Assembly: GCF_023373525.1 (NCBI RefSeq)
Contig: NZ_CP097218.1
Location: 868,001-932,000, forward strand
Length of the DNA: 64,000 nucleotides
DNA from: Brachybacterium kimchii
GTDB taxonomy: Bacteria > Actinomycetota > Actinomycetes > Actinomycetales > Dermabacteraceae
Reading direction: 5' to 3'
Shown here: in pieces, positions 41,128 through 49,113 of the stretch
Layout of the letters: each line of letters opens with the position of its first letter
Numbering within the stretch: the first letter of the stretch is position 1
Notes under the pieces: generated by a model
Told to the model about the DNA's origin: nothing
The model's input: only the letters and a program-made list of their open reading frames with translations
The model's database searches: none
Translations under genes and position numbers: made by a program

Positions 41128-41155
41128 AGTGGGCGGGAGGAACGCATGGATGCGT
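41128..41155 (-). promoter_or_regulatory. CGCCCACT box with upstream half GAACGCAT
   Basis: 23 bases upstream of ATG 41105. The -35 position overlaps the hairpin GAACGCAT/ATGCGTTC at 41140-41157, right at the previous gene's stop. Confidence 0.5.
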
Positions 41156-44100
41156 TCACAGGCCTCCGCGCACGATGGGCGGGGGAGTGAAGCCGACGTC
41201 GACCCACTCCTCCTCGTTGTCCTCGGCCGCGGGCGCCGGTGCCGGAGGCTCCTGTGCAGGGCCTGGATCCGGGGCGGCCGGCGCTGACTCATCGCGCACG
41301 CTCACGCCCGCCTCGAACGCCGCATCCTCGACCAGCTCCCGGTAGGTCACGCCCACCTCGGACTCGTCGTCCAGCACGGTGATGTCCGCGATCACCTCGC
41401 TGACCGGAGTCGTCTCCAGCAGCCGCTGCAGCTCCTCGACGATGGCGAACGCGCTGTCGCCGGAGACCTCGGACAGCCTCAGGACCGGGCCCTGATCCTT
41501 ATCGGGCGCTGCCTGCTCGTCGAGCTCGGGCGACTCGGGGGACGTCCCGATGCTGGGGCTCTCCTGGTCATTGTCCCGAGTCTCGACCGGATCCGGCGAT
41601 GACGACGCGGTCTCGTCCTCGCTCAGGAGAGCGCCCAGGTCGAAGTCGATGTTCAGGTCGAGGTCCACCTCTTCGACGCTCGGCGTGGACTCCTCCACGA
41701 CGTCGACGAAGTCCTTCAGCGGCAACACCGCGAATCGCGGATCCGCCGGGTTCAGTCGACGGTCCTCCTCCGGATGCGCGACGCCCCTCTCCATCAGCTG
41801 CTGTCGAAGGGTCGAGTTCTCCTCGTACCAGACCTGCATGATCGCCGGGTGCGGCGCCGTCAACGGTTCGAAGAGTCCCCGTCCGACTCGCGGCTCTGCG
41901 ATCGTGTCGGCCTCCAGCGGGTTGCGGAACGCGCTCATGCGATCGCCCTGGGTCATGTTTCCGAGCCCCATGCGGGCCAGGTTGACCTTGAGGTCTTCTC
42001 CACCGGGCATCTTGTTCAGCGTGTCCTGCTTGAGCTTCTGCGTACCGAGAATCAGGTGGATCCCCACGGAGCGTGCCTCTCTGGCCAGCTTCCCGACGAT
42101 GTTGCCGGTGATCGCTCGAGCGTTGTTCTCGGCCTCCGCCTCCAGCCGGGCATGGTCGGCGGCAGGATCCTCGGACTTCGGCGGCACAGCCGACTTCCCG
42201 ATCAGAGACGTGAACTCGTCGATCACGACCACGATGTGCCGCGGACGGACCTCTTCGGGCAGCTTGTCGACGTTCACCACGCCGTGCTTGCCGTTGAGAG
42301 CCTTGCGTCGTTCGAGCTCGCCGTACAGCGCCTTCATCGTGGAGGCGGCCTGGTAGACGTCTGCGGCGAAGGGGGCGATGGCCCAGTCCTTGGCGAACAG
42401 GAAGTCGTGGCCGCCCTTGGTGGGGTCGATGATGACGGGGTGGAACCCGCACAGGATCAGATGGAACAGCATGGTGCTGATGCCTGCGGACTTGCCCGAG
42501 CCGGTACCGCCGAGGACCAGCAAGTGCGGGTTCTCGATCGGATCGAAGACGGTCTGCTCGCCGAGCGCGTTCACGCCGAACGCTGAGGGCACCGAGCCGA
42601 GCGCATCGAAGGGGATCCCGACTCGCGTCGGGAGAGGGTCGTGTTCGGCCATGAACAGCCGCACTCCGGAGGCTCCCTTCCGTCGCACGTCCAGGAACTC
42701 GACGTTGAGGTTCGAGCGGAGCTTCTCGCGGTTGCCCTTGACCTTGGCGAAGTCCACGCCCGCAGGGAGGTCGAAGTCGAGCACCTCGACCTCATCGTTG
42801 GTCGCCAGACGCTCGATGCTGGTGAGCGCGGGGACAATGCCGGAGAGGTTCGTGATGTTCGAGTCGACGAACGCCTGATCGAAGTCGACGCTGCGGATCT
42901 CGACCTCGGCGCCTCGGCGCAGCTTCGCCCCCGACCCCGGGTCTCCCATGTAGACGGTGACCTCACCGTCGCCGGCGTCCTTGATCCGCATCCACGGGCA
43001 CGCGAGCTGAGAGCGGATCGCGTCGGCCTTCTTGCGGACGTCGGCCAGCGTCGTCCCGCCGTGCAGGCGCAGCGTGACCTTCCACGCGTGCTTGGAACTC
43101 GAGGCCTGGGTCAGCGGGTCAGCCGAGACGATCTCCGGCTTCGGGAGCTTCACGTTCGACGCCCGGAACGCGATGTTCACCAGGTGCGACAGCACCCAGG
43201 CGGGCGCGCTCGTCGCCACGGGCGCCGGCCCGTCGGTCGGGGTGACGTCCTGCGGTGTCGTGGGGACGGGCTGCGTCGACCAGCGCACCACGAAGAGGTG
43301 CGGGTGCCTGGAGCCCTGACCCTCCTTGTCGCCGGGCCAGCCGACGATGGAGACCATCTGGGCGCCGGTGATGGAGGTTCGCATCCCCTTCTCGAAGTCC
43401 TTGCCCCGCGGGTCGATGTACGTGTCCCCGGCGTCCAGCCCCGTCTTCGTCGCGAACAGCTGCTCGTGCAGCGTCAGGGCATCGCGCGAGAACCGCTGCG
43501 GCAGCTCGACATCCCTGGTGATCTCGAAGCGCGTCGTCGGAGGCATGAACCCCTGGGGGAGGGTCTGCTGCCACCTCTGCTCCCACTCGATCTCCGACTG
43601 GATGTTGCGGACCTGCTGCAGGGTCAGCCCGGAGTCGTCCGTGTACTCGGCGTCGTCCGACAGCGGGTCTCCGACCAGCACGAACCCTTCGCGTCGATCG
43701 ACGACCGCGTCGACGTCAGCCGCCTGCTCGTCGATGACGGTCGAGCAGTGCTGGGCGATGCTCTGATGCTCCGCCTGGATGCTCTGCCACGGCGGCGTGG
43801 GGATCTTCGGCATCACCCAGCTGGTCTTCCAGATCGCCAGGGGCGAGTCCTCCGGGTAGACCAAGGGCGTCTTGGATGCTCCGCGCACCCAGCGCCACGC
43901 GCGGCCGAGCACACCCTCCGGGGGTGCCTCGATGGGCTCGGAAAGCGAGCTCTCCAGTCGGTCGCGTTCCTCGTCCTGGTCGGCGCCGAGCTTGTCGATC
44001 TGCTTGCGGACCTTCGCATCGCGCTTTTCGGAGGCCTCAGCGACCCGCGGGTCCACACGCTGAGGGAGAGCCGCAACCTGGGTGGCCTCCGTCAGGACCA

Positions 44101-45268
44101 TCCGGTTGATGCCAATCTCGTCCAGCGCGCGCGACATCGCCGCCTCCAGGGCGAGATCCCGGGAGAGGTCGTCGATGTCGGGGTCCAGCAGGTTCGGGAA
44201 CGATCCCTCCGGCCACTGGACGACTCGAGACCGCAGCTGGTGGGCGGTGCCGGGGATCTGCCGTCCGGAGGCGTCGAGGTTCGGGCTGGACAGGACGTCG
44301 ATGACCGTCGAGGGGTCGCCGTAGGCAGCGGACATCAGCTCCGCGCGCTCCTGCAGCCCTTCGGCCCGGATCTTCGGGGGAGCATCCATCACGTCGACGA
44401 TCGCGCCGCAGGGGGCGATGGTGCGCTCGACGAGGCGCGGGGCGCCGTCCTTCTCGTTGAACGCCTCCTGGAATCTCGGTGCCCACTCCGCGCGCGCCTC
44501 GGTCACCGCGCGCCAGCGGGCGAGGCAGACCGAGGACAGGGGACGACCGATCACCGCTGCGCCAGCGAGGATCCCGCCGCCGAGCACCCCGAGAGGATGC
44601 CAGAGGGGGTCGGTCTGGCCGATGAGGGTGAGGGTATATCCGACTGCCCAGGCGCCCCCGGCGACGGCCAGAGGCATGACGAGGAGGTACGGCCGGGACG
44701 TGGACGACCAGAGAGCGGCGACGGACCGGCGCCCGATGGTGACGGCCGGCTTGTCCTGGATGCGGCGCGAGCGCGCAAGCAGGGACGCGATCACATGGTG
44801 GGTGAGGAACCCGGAGGTCGCGGGGACCCACCAGGGGATCGACACTGCGGGAGCATCCCACGGGAGGAAGGCGAACGCCTTCTCGAGCACGAGAGCCGGG
44901 ACGTCGCCGGACAGGGGGAGCGCGGTGATGAGCAGGCCGATCGCCATCGAGACGAAGAACGACAGGCGCGGAGGGATGCCCGGCCACAGGGTCTCCCGCC
45001 CCCACGTGTTGCCCAGCAGCAGGGAGGTGCGGGTGTCCAGCCAGGAACGGTGACGGCGCACCTGGCGTTCCTCGAGCTTGTTGGCCGGGGTCTCCTTGGG
45101 GCCGGTCAGCGTCGGGGCAGGATGCGCCCAAGCCACGATGAGCACCCCGAGGAACAGCACCCACCCAGCGGGCAGCTCGAGCAACGCCGTCACGATCGTG
45201 AGCGCGGCGGTGGCGGCCAGCAGGATGATGGTGAGGTTCAGGGCGGGCTTGACGTACTTCTGAGGCAT
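41156..45268 (-). CDS. Large membrane-anchored FtsK/SpoIIIE-like ATPase (1370 aa)
   Basis: ATG at 45268 after GAGAAGG. About five N-terminal transmembrane segments (LTIILLAATAALTIVTALLE, WVLFLGVLIVAW and others to ~220) anchor it. A long middle region follows, then an FtsK-type motor with GGTGSGKS (~918) and VVVIDEFTSL (~1011). The C-terminus is acidic and disordered. Size and layout resemble the membrane-bound translocases of actinobacterial conjugative elements that move double-stranded or ssDNA. Overlap-free neighbour of the NERD gene (9 bases). Confidence 0.9.
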   Translation of the reverse strand: MPQKYVKPALNLTIILLAATAALTIVTALLELPAGWVLFLGVLIVAWAHPAPTLTGPKETPANKLEERQVRRHRSWLDTRTSLLLGNTWGRETLWPGIPPRLSFFVSMAIGLLITALPLSGDVPALVLEKAFAFLPWDAPAVSIPWWVPATSGFLTHHVIASLLARSRRIQDKPAVTIGRRSVAALWSSTSRPYLLVMPLAVAGGAWAVGYTLTLIGQTDPLWHPLGVLGGGILAGAAVIGRPLSSVCLARWRAVTEARAEWAPRFQEAFNEKDGAPRLVERTIAPCGAIVDVMDAPPKIRAEGLQERAELMSAAYGDPSTVIDVLSSPNLDASGRQIPGTAHQLRSRVVQWPEGSFPNLLDPDIDDLSRDLALEAAMSRALDEIGINRMVLTEATQVAALPQRVDPRVAEASEKRDAKVRKQIDKLGADQDEERDRLESSLSEPIEAPPEGVLGRAWRWVRGASKTPLVYPEDSPLAIWKTSWVMPKIPTPPWQSIQAEHQSIAQHCSTVIDEQAADVDAVVDRREGFVLVGDPLSDDAEYTDDSGLTLQQVRNIQSEIEWEQRWQQTLPQGFMPPTTRFEITRDVELPQRFSRDALTLHEQLFATKTGLDAGDTYIDPRGKDFEKGMRTSITGAQMVSIVGWPGDKEGQGSRHPHLFVVRWSTQPVPTTPQDVTPTDGPAPVATSAPAWVLSHLVNIAFRASNVKLPKPEIVSADPLTQASSSKHAWKVTLRLHGGTTLADVRKKADAIRSQLACPWMRIKDAGDGEVTVYMGDPGSGAKLRRGAEVEIRSVDFDQAFVDSNITNLSGIVPALTSIERLATNDEVEVLDFDLPAGVDFAKVKGNREKLRSNLNVEFLDVRRKGASGVRLFMAEHDPLPTRVGIPFDALGSVPSAFGVNALGEQTVFDPIENPHLLVLGGTGSGKSAGISTMLFHLILCGFHPVIIDPTKGGHDFLFAKDWAIAPFAADVYQAASTMKALYGELERRKALNGKHGVVNVDKLPEEVRPRHIVVVIDEFTSLIGKSAVPPKSEDPAADHARLEAEAENNARAITGNIVGKLAREARSVGIHLILGTQKLKQDTLNKMPGGEDLKVNLARMGLGNMTQGDRMSAFRNPLEADTIAEPRVGRGLFEPLTAPHPAIMQVWYEENSTLRQQLMERGVAHPEEDRRLNPADPRFAVLPLKDFVDVVEESTPSVEEVDLDLNIDFDLGALLSEDETASSSPDPVETRDNDQESPSIGTSPESPELDEQAAPDKDQGPVLRLSEVSGDSAFAIVEELQRLLETTPVSEVIADITVLDDESEVGVTYRELVEDAAFEAGVSVRDESAPAAPDPGPAQEPPAPAPAAEDNEEEWVDVGFTPPPIVRGGL

Positions 45269-45277
45269 GGGACCTTC

Positions 45278-45832
45278 TCAGCTGGAGCGGAGCAGGGGGA
45301 ACAGGGCTGCGGTGATGTCGGGGTCGGTCGGGGCGTCGGGGACGAGGGTGCGCACGCGGCGCGGCAGGGTGGATGCGCGGACCACGTTGGCTCCCGGGAT
45401 GTGCAGGAAGCGGACGTTCACGCTTCCCGAGTCGCGGGAGCATTCGACGGAGACCAGGGGCCGGCGCACCAGGGCGCGCGGGATGTGCGCGGCGATGCGC
45501 TGCTGGAGCATGGGCATGGTGCGGCGGTCGGCGTGCTCGACCTTCGTCAGCCACCGGTAGGAGACGTCGTCGAGCGTCCAGTACAGGCCGGGCTTCCAGC
45601 GCTTGGAGTCGATGATCAAGGCGACGTTGCCACCGGTGACGATGTGGTCGATGTTCGCCAGGACGCCCTTGGCGGGCACGTTGAGGTCGTGCCAGACGTC
45701 GCGCTGCGACTCGACGGCGATGAGGTCGAGGACGCGGCCGGTGTGCTCCTCGCCCTGCCGGCCGACCTCGGAGGCTTCGGTGCCGAGGTCTTCGACGGAG
45801 CCTCCGGCGACACCGTACACGGTGCCGCTCAC
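45278..45832 (-). CDS. NERD-domain (nuclease-related) protein
   Basis: 184 aa; GTG 45832 overlaps the stop of the 46-aa upstream gene. The core GEEHTGRVLDLIAVESQRDV, then ANIDHIVTGGNVALIIDSKRW carries the NERD signature (I-D-H-I...I-x-x-K). Asp and Lys are present while the middle acidic residue is Asp (IIDSKRW), so nuclease activity is possible. NERD proteins occur with conjugation and DNA-processing genes. Confidence 0.85.
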   Translation of the reverse strand: MSGTVYGVAGGSVEDLGTEASEVGRQGEEHTGRVLDLIAVESQRDVWHDLNVPAKGVLANIDHIVTGGNVALIIDSKRWKPGLYWTLDDVSYRWLTKVEHADRRTMPMLQQRIAAHIPRALVRRPLVSVECSRDSGSVNVRFLHIPGANVVRASTLPRRVRTLVPDAPTDPDITAALFPLLRSS

Positions 45833-45969
45833 AGGATCACTCCGAGCAGCAGGGAGCCTACGAAGACCGCCAGGATGATGAACAGGGCGATCTTCACCCC
45901 GCCCTTCGCGAGGAAGTCCGCGAGGTCGTTCGAGTCCTTGTCGAACCGGGGGCCGCGTCCGAGTTCCAT
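45829..45969 (-). CDS. 46-aa single-pass membrane protein, first gene of the transfer operon
   Basis: ATG at 45969, stop overlapping the NERD start (TGTGA). A charged cytosolic start (MELGRGPRFDKDSNDLADFL) is followed by one transmembrane helix (VKIALFIILAVFVGSLLLGV). Too short for most gene finders. Resembles in position the small pilin- or VirB-type membrane peptides that open Gram-positive transfer operons; identity not established. Confidence 0.75.
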   Translation of the reverse strand: MELGRGPRFDKDSNDLADFLAKGGVKIALFIILAVFVGSLLLGVIL

Positions 45970-46007
45970 CGTCTCCACCTTCGGTAGCGAGTCGTGTCGC
46001 TACGGTC

Positions 46008-46035
46008 AGTGGGCGGGGGAGTGCTCTGGCGGGAC
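46008..46035 (-). promoter_or_regulatory. GTCCCG-N14-CGCCCACT promoter of the transfer operon
   Basis: Perfect match, 39 bases upstream of ATG 45969. Confidence 0.75.
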
Positions 46036-46053
46036 TTCAACCCCGAGGGGACG

Positions 46054-46833
46054 TCAGTCCGCGGTGCCGAACTTCCCTCGCAGCCAGCCTCCCTGGGATC
46101 CGAAGGCGAGCTCCTCGCGAGACGCAGTGCGCCCGTCGAACGTCTGGTCGTCGCGGCGGACCTCGCCCGGTGCCACGTCGGAGGTGATGTGACCCCAGAC
46201 CAGGGCGTCATCTCCGATTTTCACGCCGTCGTCGATGCGAGCTCCGGCCCCGATCACGACGCCGTCGCCGGCCTGCACATCCTTGCCGACCTGGGCGCCG
46301 TCGACGACGCAGCTGCGGTCGCCGATACGACTGCGCTCACCGACGCTGCTGTTGGCGCCGACCATGGAGTCCTGGCCGATCGCCGCGTTCTGGTGCACGA
46401 AGCCGCGCCATTCGACGTCGCTGCGGTCGCCGATCTGGGCTCCGCTGCCGATCACCGCGCGCTTGCCGACCGTGGCACCGTTGCCCACCCGGGCGTTCAC
46501 CGCGACCACGCCGTCGTCGAAGACCCTGGAGTTCTGGCCGATGCTGGCGCCGCTCTCGATGCACGTGTTGGGCGCGATCGTGGTGCCGGATCCGATGTCG
46601 GCGCCCCTGTCGACACGAGGGGTGCTGTTCCGTCGGGACGAGGCCTCCACGGTGATGCCACGATCGGCGAGCCCGCGGAAGAGCTCGTCGGCGGAGAGGT
46701 AGTCCTTGTTCGGGAAAGGGTGCTCCCGCCCGGACGCGCCCGTGACGGCCACCTCCGCGTCGCTGCGGGCGACGGATCCGAACTGGCCGCCGTTGCCCTG
46801 CTCGCCGGTGTCCTTCTTGCGCTTGATCGTCAT
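46054..46833 (-). CDS. Tagged protein with hexapeptide-repeat beta helix
   Basis: 259 aa, ATG 46833 after GAAGGACGGGAC. Residues ~3-28 are the tag (IKRKKDTGEQGNGGQFGSVA, RSDAEVAV), almost identical to that of the 10906 protein. Residues ~76-225 are about 24 turns of LbetaH hexapeptides (GSGTTIAPNTCIESGASIGQ, GKRAVIGSGAQIGD). It is a short relative of the 24569 protein. Box at 46872. Function unknown; a scaffold or DNA-mimic role is only speculation. Confidence 0.85.
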   Translation of the reverse strand: MTIKRKKDTGEQGNGGQFGSVARSDAEVAVTGASGREHPFPNKDYLSADELFRGLADRGITVEASSRRNSTPRVDRGADIGSGTTIAPNTCIESGASIGQNSRVFDDGVVAVNARVGNGATVGKRAVIGSGAQIGDRSDVEWRGFVHQNAAIGQDSMVGANSSVGERSRIGDRSCVVDGAQVGKDVQAGDGVVIGAGARIDDGVKIGDDALVWGHITSDVAPGEVRRDDQTFDGRTASREELAFGSQGGWLRGKFGTAD

Positions 46834-46871
46834 GTCCCGTCCTTCGACGTCGGGGTGCTGTCACTGCATGA

Positions 46872-46879
46872 AGTGGGCG
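46872..46879 (-). promoter_or_regulatory. CGCCCACT box
   Basis: 39 bases upstream of ATG 46833; no matching -35 (TGGTCG). Confidence 0.35.
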
Positions 46880-46886
46880 GGGTGCC

Positions 46887-47675
46887 ATGCTTGCGACCAT
46901 GGGAACCTTGACATCCGGAGCGCGGGACGAGACAGAGCGCAAACGCAAGAAGCTTGCTCAGCTTGGCAGATTCATCGTGCGGCTACGCATCATCGCGGAT
47001 CATAGCCTTGCGGAGGACCGGCAACGTCTCGTCGATCTATCCGAGCACAGTTGGGTATTTAAGCCGCCGCCAGAGCCAGGTGGCGCCCCGACTCTCAAGC
47101 CGATACCACTCCTCCCTACCGAGCAAGTCGAGAGCGCGATCGCTCGAATCAGGCCCCTCTTGGTGGATGGCGACGGGATTTCTTACAAGCAGGTCCTACG
47201 AGCGCTGGGGGAAGATCTTTCTACGAGCGAACGCGAGGAATTGGCGCTTTGGCGAGGAGAGTTCGAAGAGTTCGATCCGGAGGCCCGAGCAGGGAAACGG
47301 ATGGGCCCGCACATCCCAGGTGCTCCGGTGTCTAACACCCGGATCGGAAGCTCGTGGCTGTATGGGGACTTGGTCCACGCAGACGCCTCACGGCAGAGCT
47401 ACACCTCTCAGTTAACACCCGAGTCTGTGTTCGTCGAGGCCCAGCGGATGACATGCGGACTCATACTCGCATCTCTTCACACGTTGGACTTCCTAGAGCT
47501 ACTCCAGGCACAAGGGCGCATCGACGTCGGCGAGGGGCCGTTTACTCGCCAGGTCACGGTCATTGCCAAAGAGTGGGCACCCACGGTCCGGGCGGCATAC
47601 CAAGCCGCGGAGGGTACCGAACTACCCGAGTCTGTAGATGAGCCTCTCGGCCCGGAGTGGAAGAGATTCATCTGA
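46887..47675 (+). CDS. Cargo gene of atypical composition, 262 aa, unknown
   Basis: ATG at 46887 or 46899 (MGTLTSGARDETE). Soluble, with no recognised domain. Notable segments are KPIPLLPTEQVESAIARIRP and HTLDFLELLQAQGRIDV. Codon use includes AT-ending codons and lower GC (tatttaagccg, ggcgcatcga excepted) than neighbours, suggesting recent transfer. No element-type promoter. It sits alone between two opposite-strand operons. Confidence 0.7.
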   Translation: MLATMGTLTSGARDETERKRKKLAQLGRFIVRLRIIADHSLAEDRQRLVDLSEHSWVFKPPPEPGGAPTLKPIPLLPTEQVESAIARIRPLLVDGDGISYKQVLRALGEDLSTSEREELALWRGEFEEFDPEARAGKRMGPHIPGAPVSNTRIGSSWLYGDLVHADASRQSYTSQLTPESVFVEAQRMTCGLILASLHTLDFLELLQAQGRIDVGEGPFTRQVTVIAKEWAPTVRAAYQAAEGTELPESVDEPLGPEWKRFI

Positions 47676-47732
47676 GAATCAACTACCAGATCCGTCCGGC
47701 AAGCTCGGCCTCGCTTGCTGCTCGAGAGCCGG

Positions 47733-49109
47733 TCAGAACTTCACGAGGTGACGCCACTTCCTGCCCGCGACAGCCTGGGTGAACCCCGAACCCGTCATGC
47801 GGTCAGGGACCAGCGGGTCCGTCAACGCGTCGACATCCGCAGCGCCGGCGAAGTCCACCATGTGCCGGTCGAGGTGCGGAACTCTCCCGGTGCGCAGCCA
47901 GAACGGTGTGCCCGCAAGCAGCCGCGCGTTCGCGGCGATCGTCTGCCCCGCGTCCGCCGAGCCGTCCGCGAACGGCATCTCCTCTGCGTCCAGAAGCCGG
48001 ACACGATGCCATCCCTCCTGCCCCTCGCTGTCGCGTCGCAGGAACGAGGCCGTGAGCTCGAGGAAGTCATCCGAGGCCTCCCGGCGCCCCGGGAACCACG
48101 ACTGCCACGACGTCATCCCCAGCCTGGACGCCGTACGGTTCCGGGCCGTCCCCGGGAAGTCCCTCACCGCCTCACGAATCGCCGCCTGGATCTCCGAGCG
48201 GGTCGTGTTCTTCGCGGCCGCGCTCGTCGCCTGCGACGGAGTGGACACGTCCACCACGAGCACCACCAGAGGCAGCTCATAGGACGGGTGGCGCTGCAGC
48301 ACCTGCGCCCACTTCGCGACCTTCCGGCGGAACGCCTCGCCGACCGACGCCGTCGTCTCCACGGCGATCACCAGACCATCGTGACGGACGATCCCCGCGT
48401 CCGCCTTCCGCCCCAGGTCCTCCTGCGCCGCGCGCTGCCCCGCGGCCGCCAGCATCTGCGCCAGCCCCACCTGCTTCTCCCCGAGGACCGTCGCGACATC
48501 GCAGAACTCGGCGACGCGCAGCGCCAGCTCCGTCGTCAGCACGTTGTGCCGATCGAACCGGTGCTCGCTGTCCCAGCCCTGCCCACCCGTGACCGCGACA
48601 TGCTCCGCGAACGTGAGGGACTTGCGATACGTGCTGTAGGCATCCACCTGGTCGCCGACCGTCCACATGCTCATGCGCTCGCGCGCCGGCGCCAGACGGT
48701 TCGTGCCCGCCGAGACGTAGCCGTGCGCCAGCAGTCCCGCGCTGAAAGGAGCCGACAGCGACGCCGGGTACGTGGTACCCATGACCTTCGAGCCCGTGAT
48801 GCACGCCAGCTGCTCGCGCGTGACCGTTCGCCACGCCGAGACCGCACCGAGTGCACCGAGGATCGACGCCCGGTGACGGTTGGAGCGCAGCTGCCCCATC
48901 GCCTCACCCTGCGGCATCACGAAGCTGGCGGGGAGGCCCGACCATCGCTTCTGGTCGGAGCTCGCGCGGCGATGCTGCGAAGCGCTCACCCAGCCGTCAG
49001 ACGTTCCGGTGGCGAACATGCCCTCCCAGTACGGGTCCGCCCGTTCGGCGGCGCGGAACGGTCGCTCGTCGATCCGCCCGGGAAGCTCTGCGAGATCCCA
49101 CGTCGTCAT
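47733..49109 (-). CDS. Replication-relaxation-family protein
   Basis: 458 aa from ATG 49109 (GAGGAGGCGTGACCTC upstream), starting inside the region after the coupling-protein stop. The N-terminal half (RASILGALGAVSAWRTVTRE, QLACITGSK) resembles the winged-helix domain of the plasmid replication-relaxation family (Replic_Relax). This domain is known from actinobacterial plasmids, where it may bind the replication or transfer origin. The C-terminal half is unassigned. Close coupling to the TraD-like gene supports a DNA-transfer role. Assignment from sequence pattern only. Confidence 0.65.
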   Translation of the reverse strand: MTTWDLAELPGRIDERPFRAAERADPYWEGMFATGTSDGWVSASQHRRASSDQKRWSGLPASFVMPQGEAMGQLRSNRHRASILGALGAVSAWRTVTREQLACITGSKVMGTTYPASLSAPFSAGLLAHGYVSAGTNRLAPARERMSMWTVGDQVDAYSTYRKSLTFAEHVAVTGGQGWDSEHRFDRHNVLTTELALRVAEFCDVATVLGEKQVGLAQMLAAAGQRAAQEDLGRKADAGIVRHDGLVIAVETTASVGEAFRRKVAKWAQVLQRHPSYELPLVVLVVDVSTPSQATSAAAKNTTRSEIQAAIREAVRDFPGTARNRTASRLGMTSWQSWFPGRREASDDFLELTASFLRRDSEGQEGWHRVRLLDAEEMPFADGSADAGQTIAANARLLAGTPFWLRTGRVPHLDRHMVDFAGAADVDALTDPLVPDRMTGSGFTQAVAGRKWRHLVKF

Positions 49110-49113
49110 GAGG

